A stretch of DNA of 64,000 bases from Lelliottia nimipressuralis (GTDB lineage: Bacteria > Pseudomonadota > Gammaproteobacteria > Enterobacterales > Enterobacteriaceae). Position 1 is the stretch's first letter, and each line of letters begins with the position of its first letter. Shown in pieces: positions 34,537-42,901 of this stretch. The stretch is from the NCBI RefSeq assembly GCF_004402045.1, contig NZ_SOMG01000011.1, positions 124,001-188,000 of the forward strand, written 5' to 3'. A model generated the notes under the pieces. That model had not been told where the DNA came from, made no database searches, and saw only the letters and a program-made list of their open reading frames with translations. Made by a program: the position numbers and the translations under genes.

Positions 34537-34923
34537 GAGTAGACCTGGGAAAACGGGAAAGAACCATGATAAAAAACCTGGCGCGTATTGACCAGCTATC
34601 CGTCAGGTTTATCAAATGGGGAAAAACCATAATTTACAAAGGGGATTATCTGCCGGAGATTGACCCGTACCGGTTTTTAATCGACTGCTCGGCATCTGGT
34701 AACTGTTTTGATATCATGATGTTAAATAACAGCTATCAGAACGATGATTCCGGAACAAAGACTTCCGCTTTTACGCCCAGCCGGCTTCCGGTTTTCGTGC
34801 GAACGCTTTTTTTTTCATTTCCCTCTCGACAGCATGATTTTTTTCAGGTTATTTTCTAAACACGCCACATCAGTGGCAGCGTCGCTCGGACGGTCCGGGC
34901 GCTAACGTTAATCTGAGGAATCT
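34537..34923 (+). other. ypdA-alaC divergent intergenic region
   Basis: 387 bases, AT-rich, with no convincing protein gene (the 97-codon frame at 34566-34859 has no family resemblance or good ribosome site). It must contain the divergent promoters of ypdA and alaC. A T9 run follows CGAACGC at 34799-34814. A compact hairpin, GCTCGGA-CGG-TCCGGGC (34884-34900), sits about 15 bases before the alaC ribosome site. No Rfam-type element is recognised. Confidence 0.5.
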
Positions 34924-36162
34924 ATGGCTGAATTCAGTCCTGAACGCCGTTTTACGCGTATCGATCGTCTCCCCCCTTACGTTTTCAACATCACCGCTGA
35001 ACTGAAGATGGCTGCGCGTCGGCGCGGCGAAGATATTATCGATTTCAGTATGGGTAACCCTGACGGCCCCACGCCACCGCACATTGTTGAGAAACTCTGC
35101 ACGGTTGCCCAGCGCCCGGATACCCATGGCTACTCAACGTCTCGCGGTATTCCCAGATTACGTCGCGCGATCTCGCGCTGGTATCAGGATCGCTATCAGG
35201 TTGATATCGATCCTGAAAGTGAAGCCATTGTCACCATTGGCTCGAAAGAGGGGCTGGCACACCTGATGCTGGCCACCCTGGATCATGGCGACACGGTGCT
35301 GGTCCCTAACCCAAGCTACCCAATCCATATCTACGGCGCGGTGATTGCCGGGGCGCAGGTCCGTTCTGTGCCGCTGGTGGAAGGTGTCGATTTCTTTAAC
35401 GAACTGGAACGTGCAATTCGCGAAAGCTACCCGAAACCCAAGATGATGATCCTCGGTTTCCCGTCGAATCCAACGGCCCAGTGCGTGGAGCTCGATTTCT
35501 TCGAGAAAGTTGTCGCGCTGGCTAAGCGTTATGACGTGCTGGTGGTTCACGATTTAGCCTATGCTGACATCGTCTATGACGGCTGGAAGGCTCCGTCGAT
35601 TATGCAGGTCCCGGGCGCACGTGACGTGGCGGTAGAGTTCTTTACCCTGTCGAAAAGCTACAACATGGCGGGCTGGCGTATTGGCTTTATGGTGGGTAAC
35701 AAAACGCTGGTGAATGCACTGGCACGTATTAAGAGTTACCACGACTATGGCACCTTCACGCCGCTACAGGTCGCCGCTATCGCTGCTCTGGAGGGCGATC
35801 AGCAATGTGTTCACGAGATTGCGGCTCAGTATAAGCGCCGCCGCGACGTGTTGGTAAAAGGGTTACATGAAGCGGGCTGGATGGTAGAAATGCCGAAAGC
35901 GTCCATGTACGTCTGGGCTAAAATTCCGGAGCCGTATGCGGCGATGGGGTCCCTGGAGTTTGCCAAAAAACTGCTTCAGGACGCGAAGGTGTGTGTATCA
36001 CCGGGCATTGGCTTTGGTGATTATGGTGACACCCATGTGCGATTTGCCCTGATTGAAAACAGCGACCGTATTCGTCAGGCGGTGAGGGGCATCAAGAGTA
36101 TGTTCCGGGCCGACGGGCTGCTCTCCTCAAAGAGCGTCGCTGAGAACCCCGCGTCGTCATGA
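34924..36162 (+). CDS. alaC: AlaC, glutamate-pyruvate (alanine) aminotransferase
   Basis: A 412-residue PLP-dependent class I/II aminotransferase that, with AlaA and AvtA, makes alanine from pyruvate and glutamate. The PLP lysine is Lys244 in [12 protein letters not shown]. Other family landmarks are [22 protein letters not shown] and the late arginine in VRFALIEN. Its length equals E. coli AlaC (YfdZ). It is divergent from the pyruvate-sensing ypdAB. The ribosome site is TGAGGAATCT. Confidence 0.97.
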   Translation: MAEFSPERRFTRIDRLPPYVFNITAELKMAARRRGEDIIDFSMGNPDGPTPPHIVEKLCTVAQRPDTHGYSTSRGIPRLRRAISRWYQDRYQVDIDPESEAIVTIGSKEGLAHLMLATLDHGDTVLVPNPSYPIHIYGAVIAGAQVRSVPLVEGVDFFNELERAIRESYPKPKMMILGFPSNPTAQCVELDFFEKVVALAKRYDVLVVHDLAYADIVYDGWKAPSIMQVPGARDVAVEFFTLSKSYNMAGWRIGFMVGNKTLVNALARIKSYHDYGTFTPLQVAAIAALEGDQQCVHEIAAQYKRRRDVLVKGLHEAGWMVEMPKASMYVWAKIPEPYAAMGSLEFAKKLLQDAKVCVSPGIGFGDYGDTHVRFALIENSDRIRQAVRGIKSMFRADGLLSSKSVAENPASS

Positions 36163-36165
36163 CAT

Positions 36166-36198
36166 AAAAAAACAGGAGCCAATGGCTCCTGTTTTTTT
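36166..36198. terminator. Bidirectional terminator between alaC and ypdK
   Basis: AAAAACAGGAGCC-AAT-GGCTCCTGTTTTTTT is a long symmetric hairpin with A and T runs on either side. It ends alaC and, on the minus strand, the small ypdK gene 16 bases further on. Confidence 0.94.
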
Positions 36199-36214
36199 GA
36201 CTGCATATTCTTCA

Positions 36215-36286
36215 CTAGATCATCAGGGCAAAGGTTCCGGCCCAGACTAAAACAATCACCGAAATGCCCATAAAGAAATATTTCAC
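36215..36286 (-). CDS. ypdK: YpdK, 23-residue single-pass membrane peptide
   Basis: On the minus strand a GTG at 36286 opens a 23-codon frame, MKYFFMGISVIVLVWAG followed by TFALMI and a TAG stop. Nearly the whole peptide is a transmembrane helix. It differs at only a few positions from E. coli YpdK as I remember it, a small membrane protein located next to alaC and lpxP. The ribosome site GGAG lies nine bases upstream of the GTG. An overlapping ATG (36290) opens a different frame that runs back into alaC and looks spurious. The role is unknown. Confidence 0.82.
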   Translation of the reverse strand: MKYFFMGISVIVLVWAGTFALMI

Positions 36287-36603
36287 GTTTCATCGCTCCG
36301 CGTATCTTGTGGTACGCATTTAAAAACAGAGTCCACCTGATTATAGAGAACTGAAATCCGGTCAAAACGGAAATGAGAATTTTCCCGTTACGCCGCCGAC
36401 TCCAGCTCAGAATTCTGTGCTTTCCTGTTGCCAGACGGCGCTAATGTACGCCTAAAAATGGGGGGTGACAAGAGGGATTTTTTTAAATAATTTCCGTCAC
36501 TTACGAGTGTCGTGGAACGGCGACAGTTTGATTTCGCAACGCAATAAATTCACTTTGAGCGACGCAATAAAAGACGGTTTGGGTACGGGATGGCAGGTGA
36601 TTG
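36287..36603. other. ypdK upstream / lpxP downstream intergenic region
   Basis: This stretch is AT-rich with no convincing gene. A 60-codon frame at 36465-36647 lacks a good ribosome site and runs through the lpxP terminator. The ypdK promoter should lie near 36300-36360 on the minus strand. Nothing else is recognised. Confidence 0.4.
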
Positions 36604-36634
36604 AAAAGGTTAGTTTCTTAGCGAAACTAACCTT
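36604..36634 (-). terminator. Terminator of lpxP
   Basis: AAGGTTAGTTTC-TTA-GCGAAACTAACCTT gives a long stem. On the minus strand it is followed by TTTCAAT, ten bases beyond the lpxP stop. Confidence 0.85.
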
Positions 36635-36643
36635 CATAAGGGC

Positions 36644-37561
36644 TTAAATATAGAGCGAGGCTTCGCCAAGTGGGCGCGTTTTGAAACGACGATGCATCCA
36701 GAGATACTGCTCTGGTGCTCGCATGATTTCAGTTTCGATGACTTTGTTGATAAACGCTGCGGCTTCGCACTCGTTTTCCGGATAGTTAGCCATTTCAGGA
36801 GAAATGTGCAGACGATAGCCTGACTTATCCGCTTTTCTCACCATCGTCACGGTCAGCATGGAGGCACCCGACAGACGCGAAATGACAAAGGTGCCGTTGG
36901 TCGTAGCAACGTCTTTAACCGCGAAGAACGGTGCAAAGCTACTGCCCTTACGTCCATAATCCTGATCGGGTGCAAACCAGACGGCCTCACCTTTCTTCAG
37001 GGCACCGACCATACCGCGCAGGTTATTACGGCTGATCATCGCCTTGTTGGAACGCATGCGGCCACGGGTCTGAACCCATTCCATCAGCGCACTGTTGTGA
37101 GGACGGTAGGTGGCCATCATTGGCTGACACAGACCCATCACGCGACCACCCAGTTCCAGCGACATAAAGTGAACCCCGACGACCATCACGCCGCGTTTTT
37201 GCATCTGCGCGCGTTTAAGGTTATCCAGTCCTTCCACATCAAACCACTTGCGGACGCGCTCATCTGGCCAGAACCAGGCCATGCCGGTTTCAAGCAGCGC
37301 CATGCCGATAGACTTGAAGTTTTCAGCGATGAGTTTTTCACGCTGTTCGGCATTGTACTGCGGAAAGCAAAGCTCAATATTTTTACGCGCGATGGACTCG
37401 CGACGTTTCAGGAAATAGCGGGATGTACTACCGAGCCTTGAGCCCAGTATGCGAATCACCGGATAAGGAAGCTGTACCAGCAACCACAGCAGGCCAAGAC
37501 CAAACCATGTAAACCAGTAACGCGGGTGCAAAAATTCGCGCTTGAAATTGGATTGAGACAA
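36644..37561 (-). CDS. lpxP: LpxP, Kdo2-lipid IVA palmitoleoyltransferase
   Basis: An inner-membrane acyltransferase that adds palmitoleate to lipid A in place of laurate at low temperature, keeping the outer membrane fluid. The catalytic HxxxxE motif is HFMSLE, with the family's N-terminal membrane anchor (RYWFTWFGLGLLWLLVQ). The E. coli protein starts near this point, so the TTG at 37561 (then SQSNFKREFLHP) is preferred, giving 305 residues. The longer frame from 37642, with an ATG at 37600, would add up to 27 residues and cannot be excluded. In E. coli it is cold-inducible. Confidence 0.93.
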   Translation of the reverse strand: MSQSNFKREFLHPRYWFTWFGLGLLWLLVQLPYPVIRILGSRLGSTSRYFLKRRESIARKNIELCFPQYNAEQREKLIAENFKSIGMALLETGMAWFWPDERVRKWFDVEGLDNLKRAQMQKRGVMVVGVHFMSLELGGRVMGLCQPMMATYRPHNSALMEWVQTRGRMRSNKAMISRNNLRGMVGALKKGEAVWFAPDQDYGRKGSSFAPFFAVKDVATTNGTFVISRLSGASMLTVTMVRKADKSGYRLHISPEMANYPENECEAAAFINKVIETEIMRAPEQYLWMHRRFKTRPLGEASLYI

Positions 37562-37893
37562 AATAGAGAAACCTATGTAGAGCCGGTGAAAGTAACGCAT
37601 AGAGCGATACCACGTGCCTATTAGACCGTAGTACAAGGTCATGGTTGCAGGCTTTACCGATCTTTACGACGTTACCTGGCCATAGCTGACATTGGGTGGG
37701 CGGTATAATGTAACACCGTTATACGATATGTGCTATTACTCGTTTTTGATTAAAAAAGCGGCAGTTTGGGAGGTGTTTGATTTTACAGTTTTTATAGATT
37801 TCAACGATGTTTCGCGTCATCTGTGGAGCATTACAATAGGTACTGATAAAGTCTCTTTTATGGGCTAAAACGTGGCTGACAGGAAAACCCCGG
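37562..37893. other. lpxP upstream region
   Basis: 332 bases. The part next to lpxP could either be its 5' leader or an N-terminal extension of the protein. AT-rich DNA around 37700-37860 (with TTTTTGATTAAAAAAG) should hold the divergent promoters of lpxP and the following unassigned gene. No other gene or known element is seen. Confidence 0.4.
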
Positions 37894-38532
37894 GTGACTG
37901 AGCGAATCGATTATCAGATTGAAAAGTACAGTTTTACGGAAGTGAATGAATCTTCCCGCCTCACAAAGCAGTGGAGTGATGTGTTGAGCGAGTGCCGGGA
38001 GAGTAAAGCCGGGGCCGAGGAGCGCTTACGTATTGCCCTGCTCAATGTCGATTACGTGACCAGCTTTGAGCTGCCTTTCCGCCTGCTGCTCGTGCGCACG
38101 CCCCAGTTAATAGCCGGGCTTCGCAATGAGCTGCAGCTCAGCCAGAAGAACGTCATTTTTAACGGTAAACGCTTCGGTTGCGTCTGGAGTGTGAAAACCG
38201 ATCTGAGCGATGTTCCTGAACATTTTCAATACCGTCTATCCACCCGTATACGACGACTGGGGTCAGTCAATCAAACCGCGGAACCTTTTTTGCAGATTGC
38301 GAAAGAGATTAAGCCTCCCGCTGAACGCCTGAAGCGTGCGCTGCTGAGCGGCCTGGAAGTGACCGCACTGGACGCGCTTTTCTGGTTTGGCATCCAACGG
38401 ATTGCCGCTGAGGTGTCGCGCCTGAGAAAGGCGGGCATGAGGATTACAACGGCTGAAACAGAGGTATTTGAGAATCTGACCGGAACGACCCGACGCGTGC
38501 CGGTTTATCGTTGTGCTGAAAAGACCGACTGA
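37894..38532 (+). CDS. Uncharacterised protein with a C-terminal winged-helix-like segment
   Basis: A 212-residue soluble protein I cannot place firmly. There is no signal peptide or membrane helix. The N-terminal two-thirds are mixed charged sequence. The C-terminal part (ALLSGLEVTALDALFWFGIQ, then EVSRLRKAGMRI and TTRRVPVYR) has the look of a winged helix-turn-helix like the HTH_39 domain of phage and mobile-element proteins. The start is GTG at 37894 behind AGGA; the upstream in-frame stop at 37837-37839 leaves no ATG. It ends three bases before the 3' end of tRNA-Arg(CCU), on the side where argW-integrating elements sit in E. coli. Confidence 0.75.
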   Translation: MTERIDYQIEKYSFTEVNESSRLTKQWSDVLSECRESKAGAEERLRIALLNVDYVTSFELPFRLLLVRTPQLIAGLRNELQLSQKNVIFNGKRFGCVWSVKTDLSDVPEHFQYRLSTRIRRLGSVNQTAEPFLQIAKEIKPPAERLKRALLSGLEVTALDALFWFGIQRIAAEVSRLRKAGMRITTAETEVFENLTGTTRRVPVYRCAEKTD

Positions 38533-38535
38533 ATA

Positions 38536-38610
38536 TGGTGTCCCCTGCAGGAATCGAACCTGCAACTAGCCCTTAGGAGGGGCTCGTTATATCCATTTAA
38601 CTAAGGGGAC
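38536..38610 (-). tRNA. argW: tRNA-Arg (anticodon CCU)
   Basis: 75 bases: GTCCCCTTAGTTAAATGG start, anticodon CCT in GCCCCTCCTAAGGGC, T-arm GGTTCGATTCC and encoded CCA. This corresponds to E. coli argW, the attachment site of the CPS-53 (KpLE1) prophage. No integrase or second att copy is visible here. Confidence 0.97.
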
Positions 38611-38685
38611 GAGGCGGCACGAGTATAGCCTTATTTACACTTTGCGTTAAGCGCATTGCCGCCTGACTGCTCAAAGAGTCACCGT

Positions 38686-39615
38686 TCAGGTCGATTTTTT
38701 TGTCGATTTATCATCATTTTCCCGCGCCTTAAGTTCAGCTTTGCGTTTGTTAGACATGTCGTTACGAATTTGGGCATGGCTTAACAGCGCGAAGATAAAC
38801 GTTCCGCCGCAGATGTTTCCCGCAAGCGTCGGCAGGGCGAACGGCCAGAAAAAATCGCTCCAGTGAAGCGTACCGTTAAAGACCAGATAGAGGATTTCCA
38901 CGGTACCGACCACAATATGCGTGGTGTCGGCGAGCGCAATTAGCCAGGTCATCAATATGATCACCACTATTTTGGCGCTGCCGGCTGAAGGAAACATCCA
39001 GACCATCGTGGCAATAATCCAGCCGGAGATGATGGCATTTGAGAACATCTCGATTGGCGTATTTTTCATCACGTCCATGCCAATTTTCACAAACGCGTCT
39101 CGGGTGGGTTCATCAAAGATCGGCATATACTCAAATGCCCAGGCCGCAATGCCCGTGCCGATGATATTACCCAGCAGGACCACGCTCCACAGACGCATCA
39201 ATAAACCAAAATTGCCGAGGGTAGGGTTTTGCATCACTGGCAAAACGGCCGTCACCGTGTTTTCGGTAAACAGCTGCTGGCGGGCCATGATGACAATCAC
39301 AAAGCCGAAGGTGTAGCCGAGATTTTCGAGTAAAAACCCACCGGGCACACCTTCCAGCTGAACATGAAATATCCCTTTTGCGAGCAGAGATGCGCCCATT
39401 GACAGACCAGCAGCGATAGCAGACCAGAAGAGGGCCATGGCATCGCGCTCCATCTCTTTTTCGCCATCCTGACGTATATGCTCGTGGATCGCCATTGCGC
39501 GGGAAGGGAGGCGATCTTCATCAATTTCTATCTTCTCGCCGCGCGCTTTCTCCTCGCTTTCAATTTCAAGCTCCTCACTGCTCTCGCCAATTTTTTCTTC
39601 GCCCACTTCTTTCAT
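38686..39615 (-). CDS. yfdC: YfdC, formate/nitrite transporter family protein
   Basis: A 309-residue inner-membrane protein. The first 70 residues are hydrophilic and strongly charged (many Glu/Lys), followed by six hydrophobic segments of the FNT fold. FNT-type features include the second-helix region LENLGYTFGFVIVIMARQQLF and the half-helix region NAIISGW. It is more divergent than FocA or NirC, and its substrate is unproven. It has been tested as an FNT relative in E. coli without a clear physiological role. Confidence 0.9.
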   Translation of the reverse strand: MKEVGEEKIGESSEELEIESEEKARGEKIEIDEDRLPSRAMAIHEHIRQDGEKEMERDAMALFWSAIAAGLSMGASLLAKGIFHVQLEGVPGGFLLENLGYTFGFVIVIMARQQLFTENTVTAVLPVMQNPTLGNFGLLMRLWSVVLLGNIIGTGIAAWAFEYMPIFDEPTRDAFVKIGMDVMKNTPIEMFSNAIISGWIIATMVWMFPSAGSAKIVVIILMTWLIALADTTHIVVGTVEILYLVFNGTLHWSDFFWPFALPTLAGNICGGTFIFALLSHAQIRNDMSNKRKAELKARENDDKSTKKST

Positions 39616-39930
39616 ATCTGCTCCCGGAGGTTGATCTTTCTGTTAAGCGTAGCGGCTTTTATCGGGATGCCTGTGGGGATGGTCTTAAATTGGCGGGAAT
39701 GACAACAAAGGTGATACATCTCTTTCAAAGACATTATAAAATTGCCAGCGAAACGAATTCCAAAAGCCAGGCTATGCTGAGATCAGAGTCACGGTGGTTA
39801 CTGCCCGTAATTGTGCTCATAGACATCGGTAAACGTGCTGTTACAATCGCTTGCACGTTTACAGACGGAGCGTCAACGGCTCCGTTACGGATGGCAATCA
39901 ACGATAGCCATACTGAACAGGGAGATATTT
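39616..39930. other. yfdC-mlaA divergent intergenic region
   Basis: 315 bases with no convincing gene. An in-frame upstream extension of mlaA from 39835 is open but lacks a lipoprotein signal, so it is read as leader. Divergent promoters for yfdC and mlaA are expected; none is distinct enough to mark. Confidence 0.4.
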
Positions 39931-40683
39931 ATGAAACTTCGGCTGTCGGCGCTTGCGCTGGGCGCGACGATGCTTGTGGGCTGCGCCAGCTCCGGGGAGC
40001 AAACGGGACGCTCCGATCCTCTCGAAGGATTTAACCGTTCAATGTATAGCTTCAACTACAACGTGCTGGACCCGTATGTGGTTCGTCCGGTGGCTGTAGC
40101 ATGGCGTGATTACGTTCCCCAACCTGCGCGTAACGGATTAAGTAACTTTACCAGCAACCTCGAAGAGCCTGCGGTAATGGTGAACTACTTCCTGCAGGGT
40201 GACCCGTATCAGGGGATGGTGCACTTTACCCGCTTCTTCCTGAACTCCATATTGGGTATGGGGGGCTTTATTGATGTTGCCGGCATGGCTAACCAGAAAC
40301 TGCAGCGTGAACAGCCGCACCGTTTCGGCAGCACGCTGGGACATTATGGCGTCGGATATGGCCCTTACGTGCAGTTACCGTTCTACGGTAGCTTTACGAT
40401 CCGTGATGAGGGCGGCGATATGGTGGATACGCTGTATCCGGTCCTGTCGTGGCTGACCTGGCCGCTGTCGATTGGTAAATGGACGGTAGAAGGGATTGAA
40501 ACGCGCGCGCAACTACTCGACTCTGATGGCCTGCTGCGTCAGTCTTCAGATCCGTACATTATGGTGCGTGAAGCGTACTTCCAGAATCATGACTTTATTG
40601 CCAACGGCGGTAAGCTGAAGCCGGAAGAAAATCCAAACGCGAAGGCTATCGAAAACGAACTAAAAGATATCGATTCGCAGTAA
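39931..40683 (+). CDS. mlaA: MlaA (VacJ), outer-membrane lipid asymmetry lipoprotein
   Basis: A 250-residue lipoprotein that, with OmpC/OmpF, removes mislocalised phospholipids from the outer leaflet and passes them to MlaC. The start is the ATG at 39931 behind AGGGAGA. The signal peptide ends in the lipobox LVGC (Cys18), followed by ASS, not Asp, so outer-membrane sorting is expected. Family landmarks are DPLEGFNRSMYSFN, NYFLQGD and GSTLGHYGVGYGPY. Its length and position (upstream of convergent fadL) match E. coli. Confidence 0.97.
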   Translation: MKLRLSALALGATMLVGCASSGEQTGRSDPLEGFNRSMYSFNYNVLDPYVVRPVAVAWRDYVPQPARNGLSNFTSNLEEPAVMVNYFLQGDPYQGMVHFTRFFLNSILGMGGFIDVAGMANQKLQREQPHRFGSTLGHYGVGYGPYVQLPFYGSFTIRDEGGDMVDTLYPVLSWLTWPLSIGKWTVEGIETRAQLLDSDGLLRQSSDPYIMVREAYFQNHDFIANGGKLKPEENPNAKAIENELKDIDSQ

Positions 40684-40685
40684 AT

Positions 40686-40714
40686 AAAAAAGGTGAGCAA
40701 TGCTCACCTTTTTT
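40686..40714. terminator. Bidirectional terminator between mlaA and fadL
   Basis: AAAAAAGGTGAGCA-ATGCTCACCTTTTTT is symmetric with A and T runs on both sides, between convergent mlaA and fadL. Confidence 0.93.
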
Positions 40715-40727
40715 GCTTCAAGCGCGA

Positions 40728-42056
40728 TTAGAACGCGTAGTTGAAGTTCATGCCATACAGCCAGGCTTTACCTTCGGAAGAGAACTCATACGGACCTTCC
40801 TTGAAGTTAACTTTTTGACCATGCATATAAGAGATACCGGCATCAACCGAGGCATCTTTGTTGAAGGCATAGGTCGCACCTGCGCTCAGCCAGAAGCGGT
40901 CCTGATCCGGAATTGAGATGGAACGCTTGTCTGCTGGGACCGGGCTGTCATCGAAGGCAATACCGGTACGGAACGTCCAGTTGTCATCCATATAGTAGGT
41001 CGTACCCAGCGCGATGCGGTAAGCGTCGCGGAAGCTTTCATCTTTATAGAAGAGCGTGTCGCCCTTGCTGTTGGTTGCTTTCAGTTCCTGGAACTGGCTC
41101 CAGCTGGTATAGGTCAGGCTATAGTGAACTGCCCACTGCGGCGCCACTTTATTATAACCTGACAGTTCCCACATTTCTGGCAGGTGCAGGCTCAGAGAAC
41201 CGCCGGTGGTACGGCCGTTGGTGCCCATCGGTAGACCGAAGTTGCCAAGGATTTGGTTATAAGCGGAAGGCAGGCTGCTCTTATAGTCGCCATCAAAGTC
41301 GATTTTCACTTCGGAACGGTAAGTAAAACCGTAACGGTTGTTTTTATCGAGTTCATACAAGATACCGGCGTTCCAGCCAAAGCCCCACTCGTCACCCTTC
41401 AGATACGCAATCTGGGTGTCTGCCGGAATTCCCGCCACTCGCTGCGCCAGTGCTGGTGGCAGTGCGCCTGAGCCAGCCACGATTTTGCCCAGGTCGCCCG
41501 CGTAGCGTTCGATCTTCGCTTTGGCATACACAGCGTCAAAGCCAACGCCAAAGCTCCAGTGATTGTCCAGACGGTAAGCACCGCTCAGGTTCAGGTTCAG
41601 GGTTTCCAGGTCGGTTTTACCGCCAAACGCCCCAGCGGCATAGTTGTCGCTAAACTCAGTCGCTAAACCGTAGTTAGAGGTGACGGAGGCACCCCAGCCA
41701 AACTGATCGTTGATTGGCGCGACGAAGTGCATGTTTGGCACCCATGCCGTTGGCGCGATGTTATCCGCTTTCAGGCTGGCGCCTGTCGGAGAACGACCAG
41801 AAATATCAACGCCGGGATCGACAAAAATAGCACCAGCAGAGAAGGTCGGACGATCAAACATCATGATCAGCGCAGGGTTACGACTCGCGTTACCCGCATC
41901 ATCTGCAATCGCACCTTCCCCGGAATACGCACGGCCAAGGCCAGAGGAAGAAAATTCGTTTAACTGAAAGCCCGCTGACCAGGCGGAAGTTGACACGATT
42001 GCCACTGCGACTGCCAGCGCAGTTTTGTTGAACAGGGTTTTCTGGCTCATGACCAT
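40728..42056 (-). CDS. fadL: FadL, outer-membrane long-chain fatty acid transporter
   Basis: A 442-residue outer-membrane beta-barrel that takes up long-chain fatty acids. The signal peptide ([25 protein letters not shown]) is cleaved before [14 protein letters not shown], the N-terminal hatch. The NPAL motif ([10 protein letters not shown]) and a terminal Phe typical of barrels are present. The ATG at 42050 (third codon) has better ribosome-site spacing than the one at 42056. Two FadR-like operators lie upstream, consistent with known FadR repression. Confidence 0.97.
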   Translation of the reverse strand: MVMSQKTLFNKTALAVAVAIVSTSAWSAGFQLNEFSSSGLGRAYSGEGAIADDAGNASRNPALIMMFDRPTFSAGAIFVDPGVDISGRSPTGASLKADNIAPTAWVPNMHFVAPINDQFGWGASVTSNYGLATEFSDNYAAGAFGGKTDLETLNLNLSGAYRLDNHWSFGVGFDAVYAKAKIERYAGDLGKIVAGSGALPPALAQRVAGIPADTQIAYLKGDEWGFGWNAGILYELDKNNRYGFTYRSEVKIDFDGDYKSSLPSAYNQILGNFGLPMGTNGRTTGGSLSLHLPEMWELSGYNKVAPQWAVHYSLTYTSWSQFQELKATNSKGDTLFYKDESFRDAYRIALGTTYYMDDNWTFRTGIAFDDSPVPADKRSISIPDQDRFWLSAGATYAFNKDASVDAGISYMHGQKVNFKEGPYEFSSEGKAWLYGMNFNYAF

Positions 42057-42138
42057 AACCTCATTGAGTTATTTTTATTCAATAATTGTTACATACCGTA
42101 ACAGGAGCGCGAAGTGTAGGGTCTGAGGTATGACATAC

Positions 42139-42153
42139 AAATCAGACCAGTGG
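42139..42153. promoter_or_regulatory. FadR-like operator 1 upstream of fadL
   Basis: AAATCAGACCAGTGG, read on the minus strand as CCACTGGTCTGATTT, contains the FadR core TGGTCNGA. E. coli fadL carries two FadR sites in this region. Confidence 0.6.
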
Positions 42154-42160
42154 CGTGAGT

Positions 42161-42176
42161 ATAGGTCTGACCAGCT
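42161..42176. promoter_or_regulatory. FadR-like operator 2 upstream of fadL
   Basis: ATAGGTCTGACCAGCT, minus strand AGCTGGTCAGACCTAT, is close to the FadR consensus ATCTGGTCCGACCAGAT (core TGGTC-GACC intact). It lies eight bases from operator 1. Confidence 0.7.
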
Positions 42177-42422
42177 AGAATGTTGCAAGTTTGTTTATTA
42201 ATATTTTCAAACATGTTTCGTGAAACGAGATCTGGTTGGCAAAATTGTGACCATCGCGACTCACCCAAAAGGGTGGTTTTTGTTTTAGATCATTTTTTAG
42301 TGTGATATTGGTCACTTATCCGCTTTTACGCCATTAACGGCTGGAGAGAGCCAGCGTCGGGGCGTAAAATATCAGCATCGTGTTTATCTCGCGCGCTGCG
42401 CGAATACAGAGGAAATTGAGCT

Positions 42423-42707
42423 ATGAGTAAATGCAGTGCTGATGAAACCCCGGTTTGCTGCTGTATGGATGTTGGGACCATCATGGACAACACCGATTGC
42501 ACCGCCTCTTACAGCCGTGTATTCACTAACCGTGCCGAAGCGGAAGAGACCCTGACCGCGCTGAGCAAGCGTGCGCGCGATGTTGAATCCGAACCGTGCG
42601 AAATCAAATCTACCTTCACCGAGGTGGACGGTGGCGTGCAGCTGGACATCGATTTTGTCTTCGCCTGCGAAGCCGAAACGCTGATTTTCCAGTTAGGGCT
42701 GCGTTAA
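42423..42707 (+). CDS. yfcZ: YfcZ, DUF406 family small protein
   Basis: A 94-residue cysteine-rich protein (PVCCCMDVGTIMDN near residues 11-24) of the YfcZ/YiiS DUF406 family. It is nearly identical in length and motif order to E. coli YfcZ and keeps the same position between fadL and fadI. The function is unknown. The CCC cluster followed by Asp residues could bind metal, but this is inference. The ribosome site GAGGAAATTGAGCT is normal. Confidence 0.93.
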   Translation: MSKCSADETPVCCCMDVGTIMDNTDCTASYSRVFTNRAEAEETLTALSKRARDVESEPCEIKSTFTEVDGGVQLDIDFVFACEAETLIFQLGLR

Positions 42708-42715
42708 TCCTTTTT

Positions 42716-42786
42716 GCCCGGCGGCGCTTCGCTTGCGCGGGCCTACGATTTTGTAGGCCGGGTAAGGCAACGCCGCCACCCGGCAA
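42716..42786. repeat. BIME: pair of inverted REP units
   Basis: GCCCGGCGGCGCTTCGCTTGCGCGGGCCTAC and, inverted, GTAGGCCGGGTAAGGCAACGCCGCCACCCGGC flank a short GATTTT. This is the classic arrangement of two repetitive extragenic palindromes. It lies just downstream of yfcZ. Confidence 0.9.
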
Positions 42787-42901
42787 CACCGTACAAATGC
42801 CTCTGCCATGCAGGGGCATTTTCTTTTTCTTCTCTGTGTCTTAGCTCGCACTTTTTCGTTTCCCCGATTGGCTGAATGTAAAAAAATGGTTAAGACTATT
42901 A

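Noticed and set aside
34566..34859. 97-codon frame in the alaC upstream region
   Set aside because: No credible ribosome site spacing, no family resemblance, and a Phe-rich end over T runs; treated as non-coding.
36465..36647. 60-codon frame upstream of the lpxP terminator
   Set aside because: Runs through the lpxP terminator hairpin and lacks a ribosome site.
36287..38685. Prophage or genomic island at the argW tRNA
   Set aside because: No integrase, no second tRNA 3'-end copy and no phage structural genes were found; only one unassigned gene remains.
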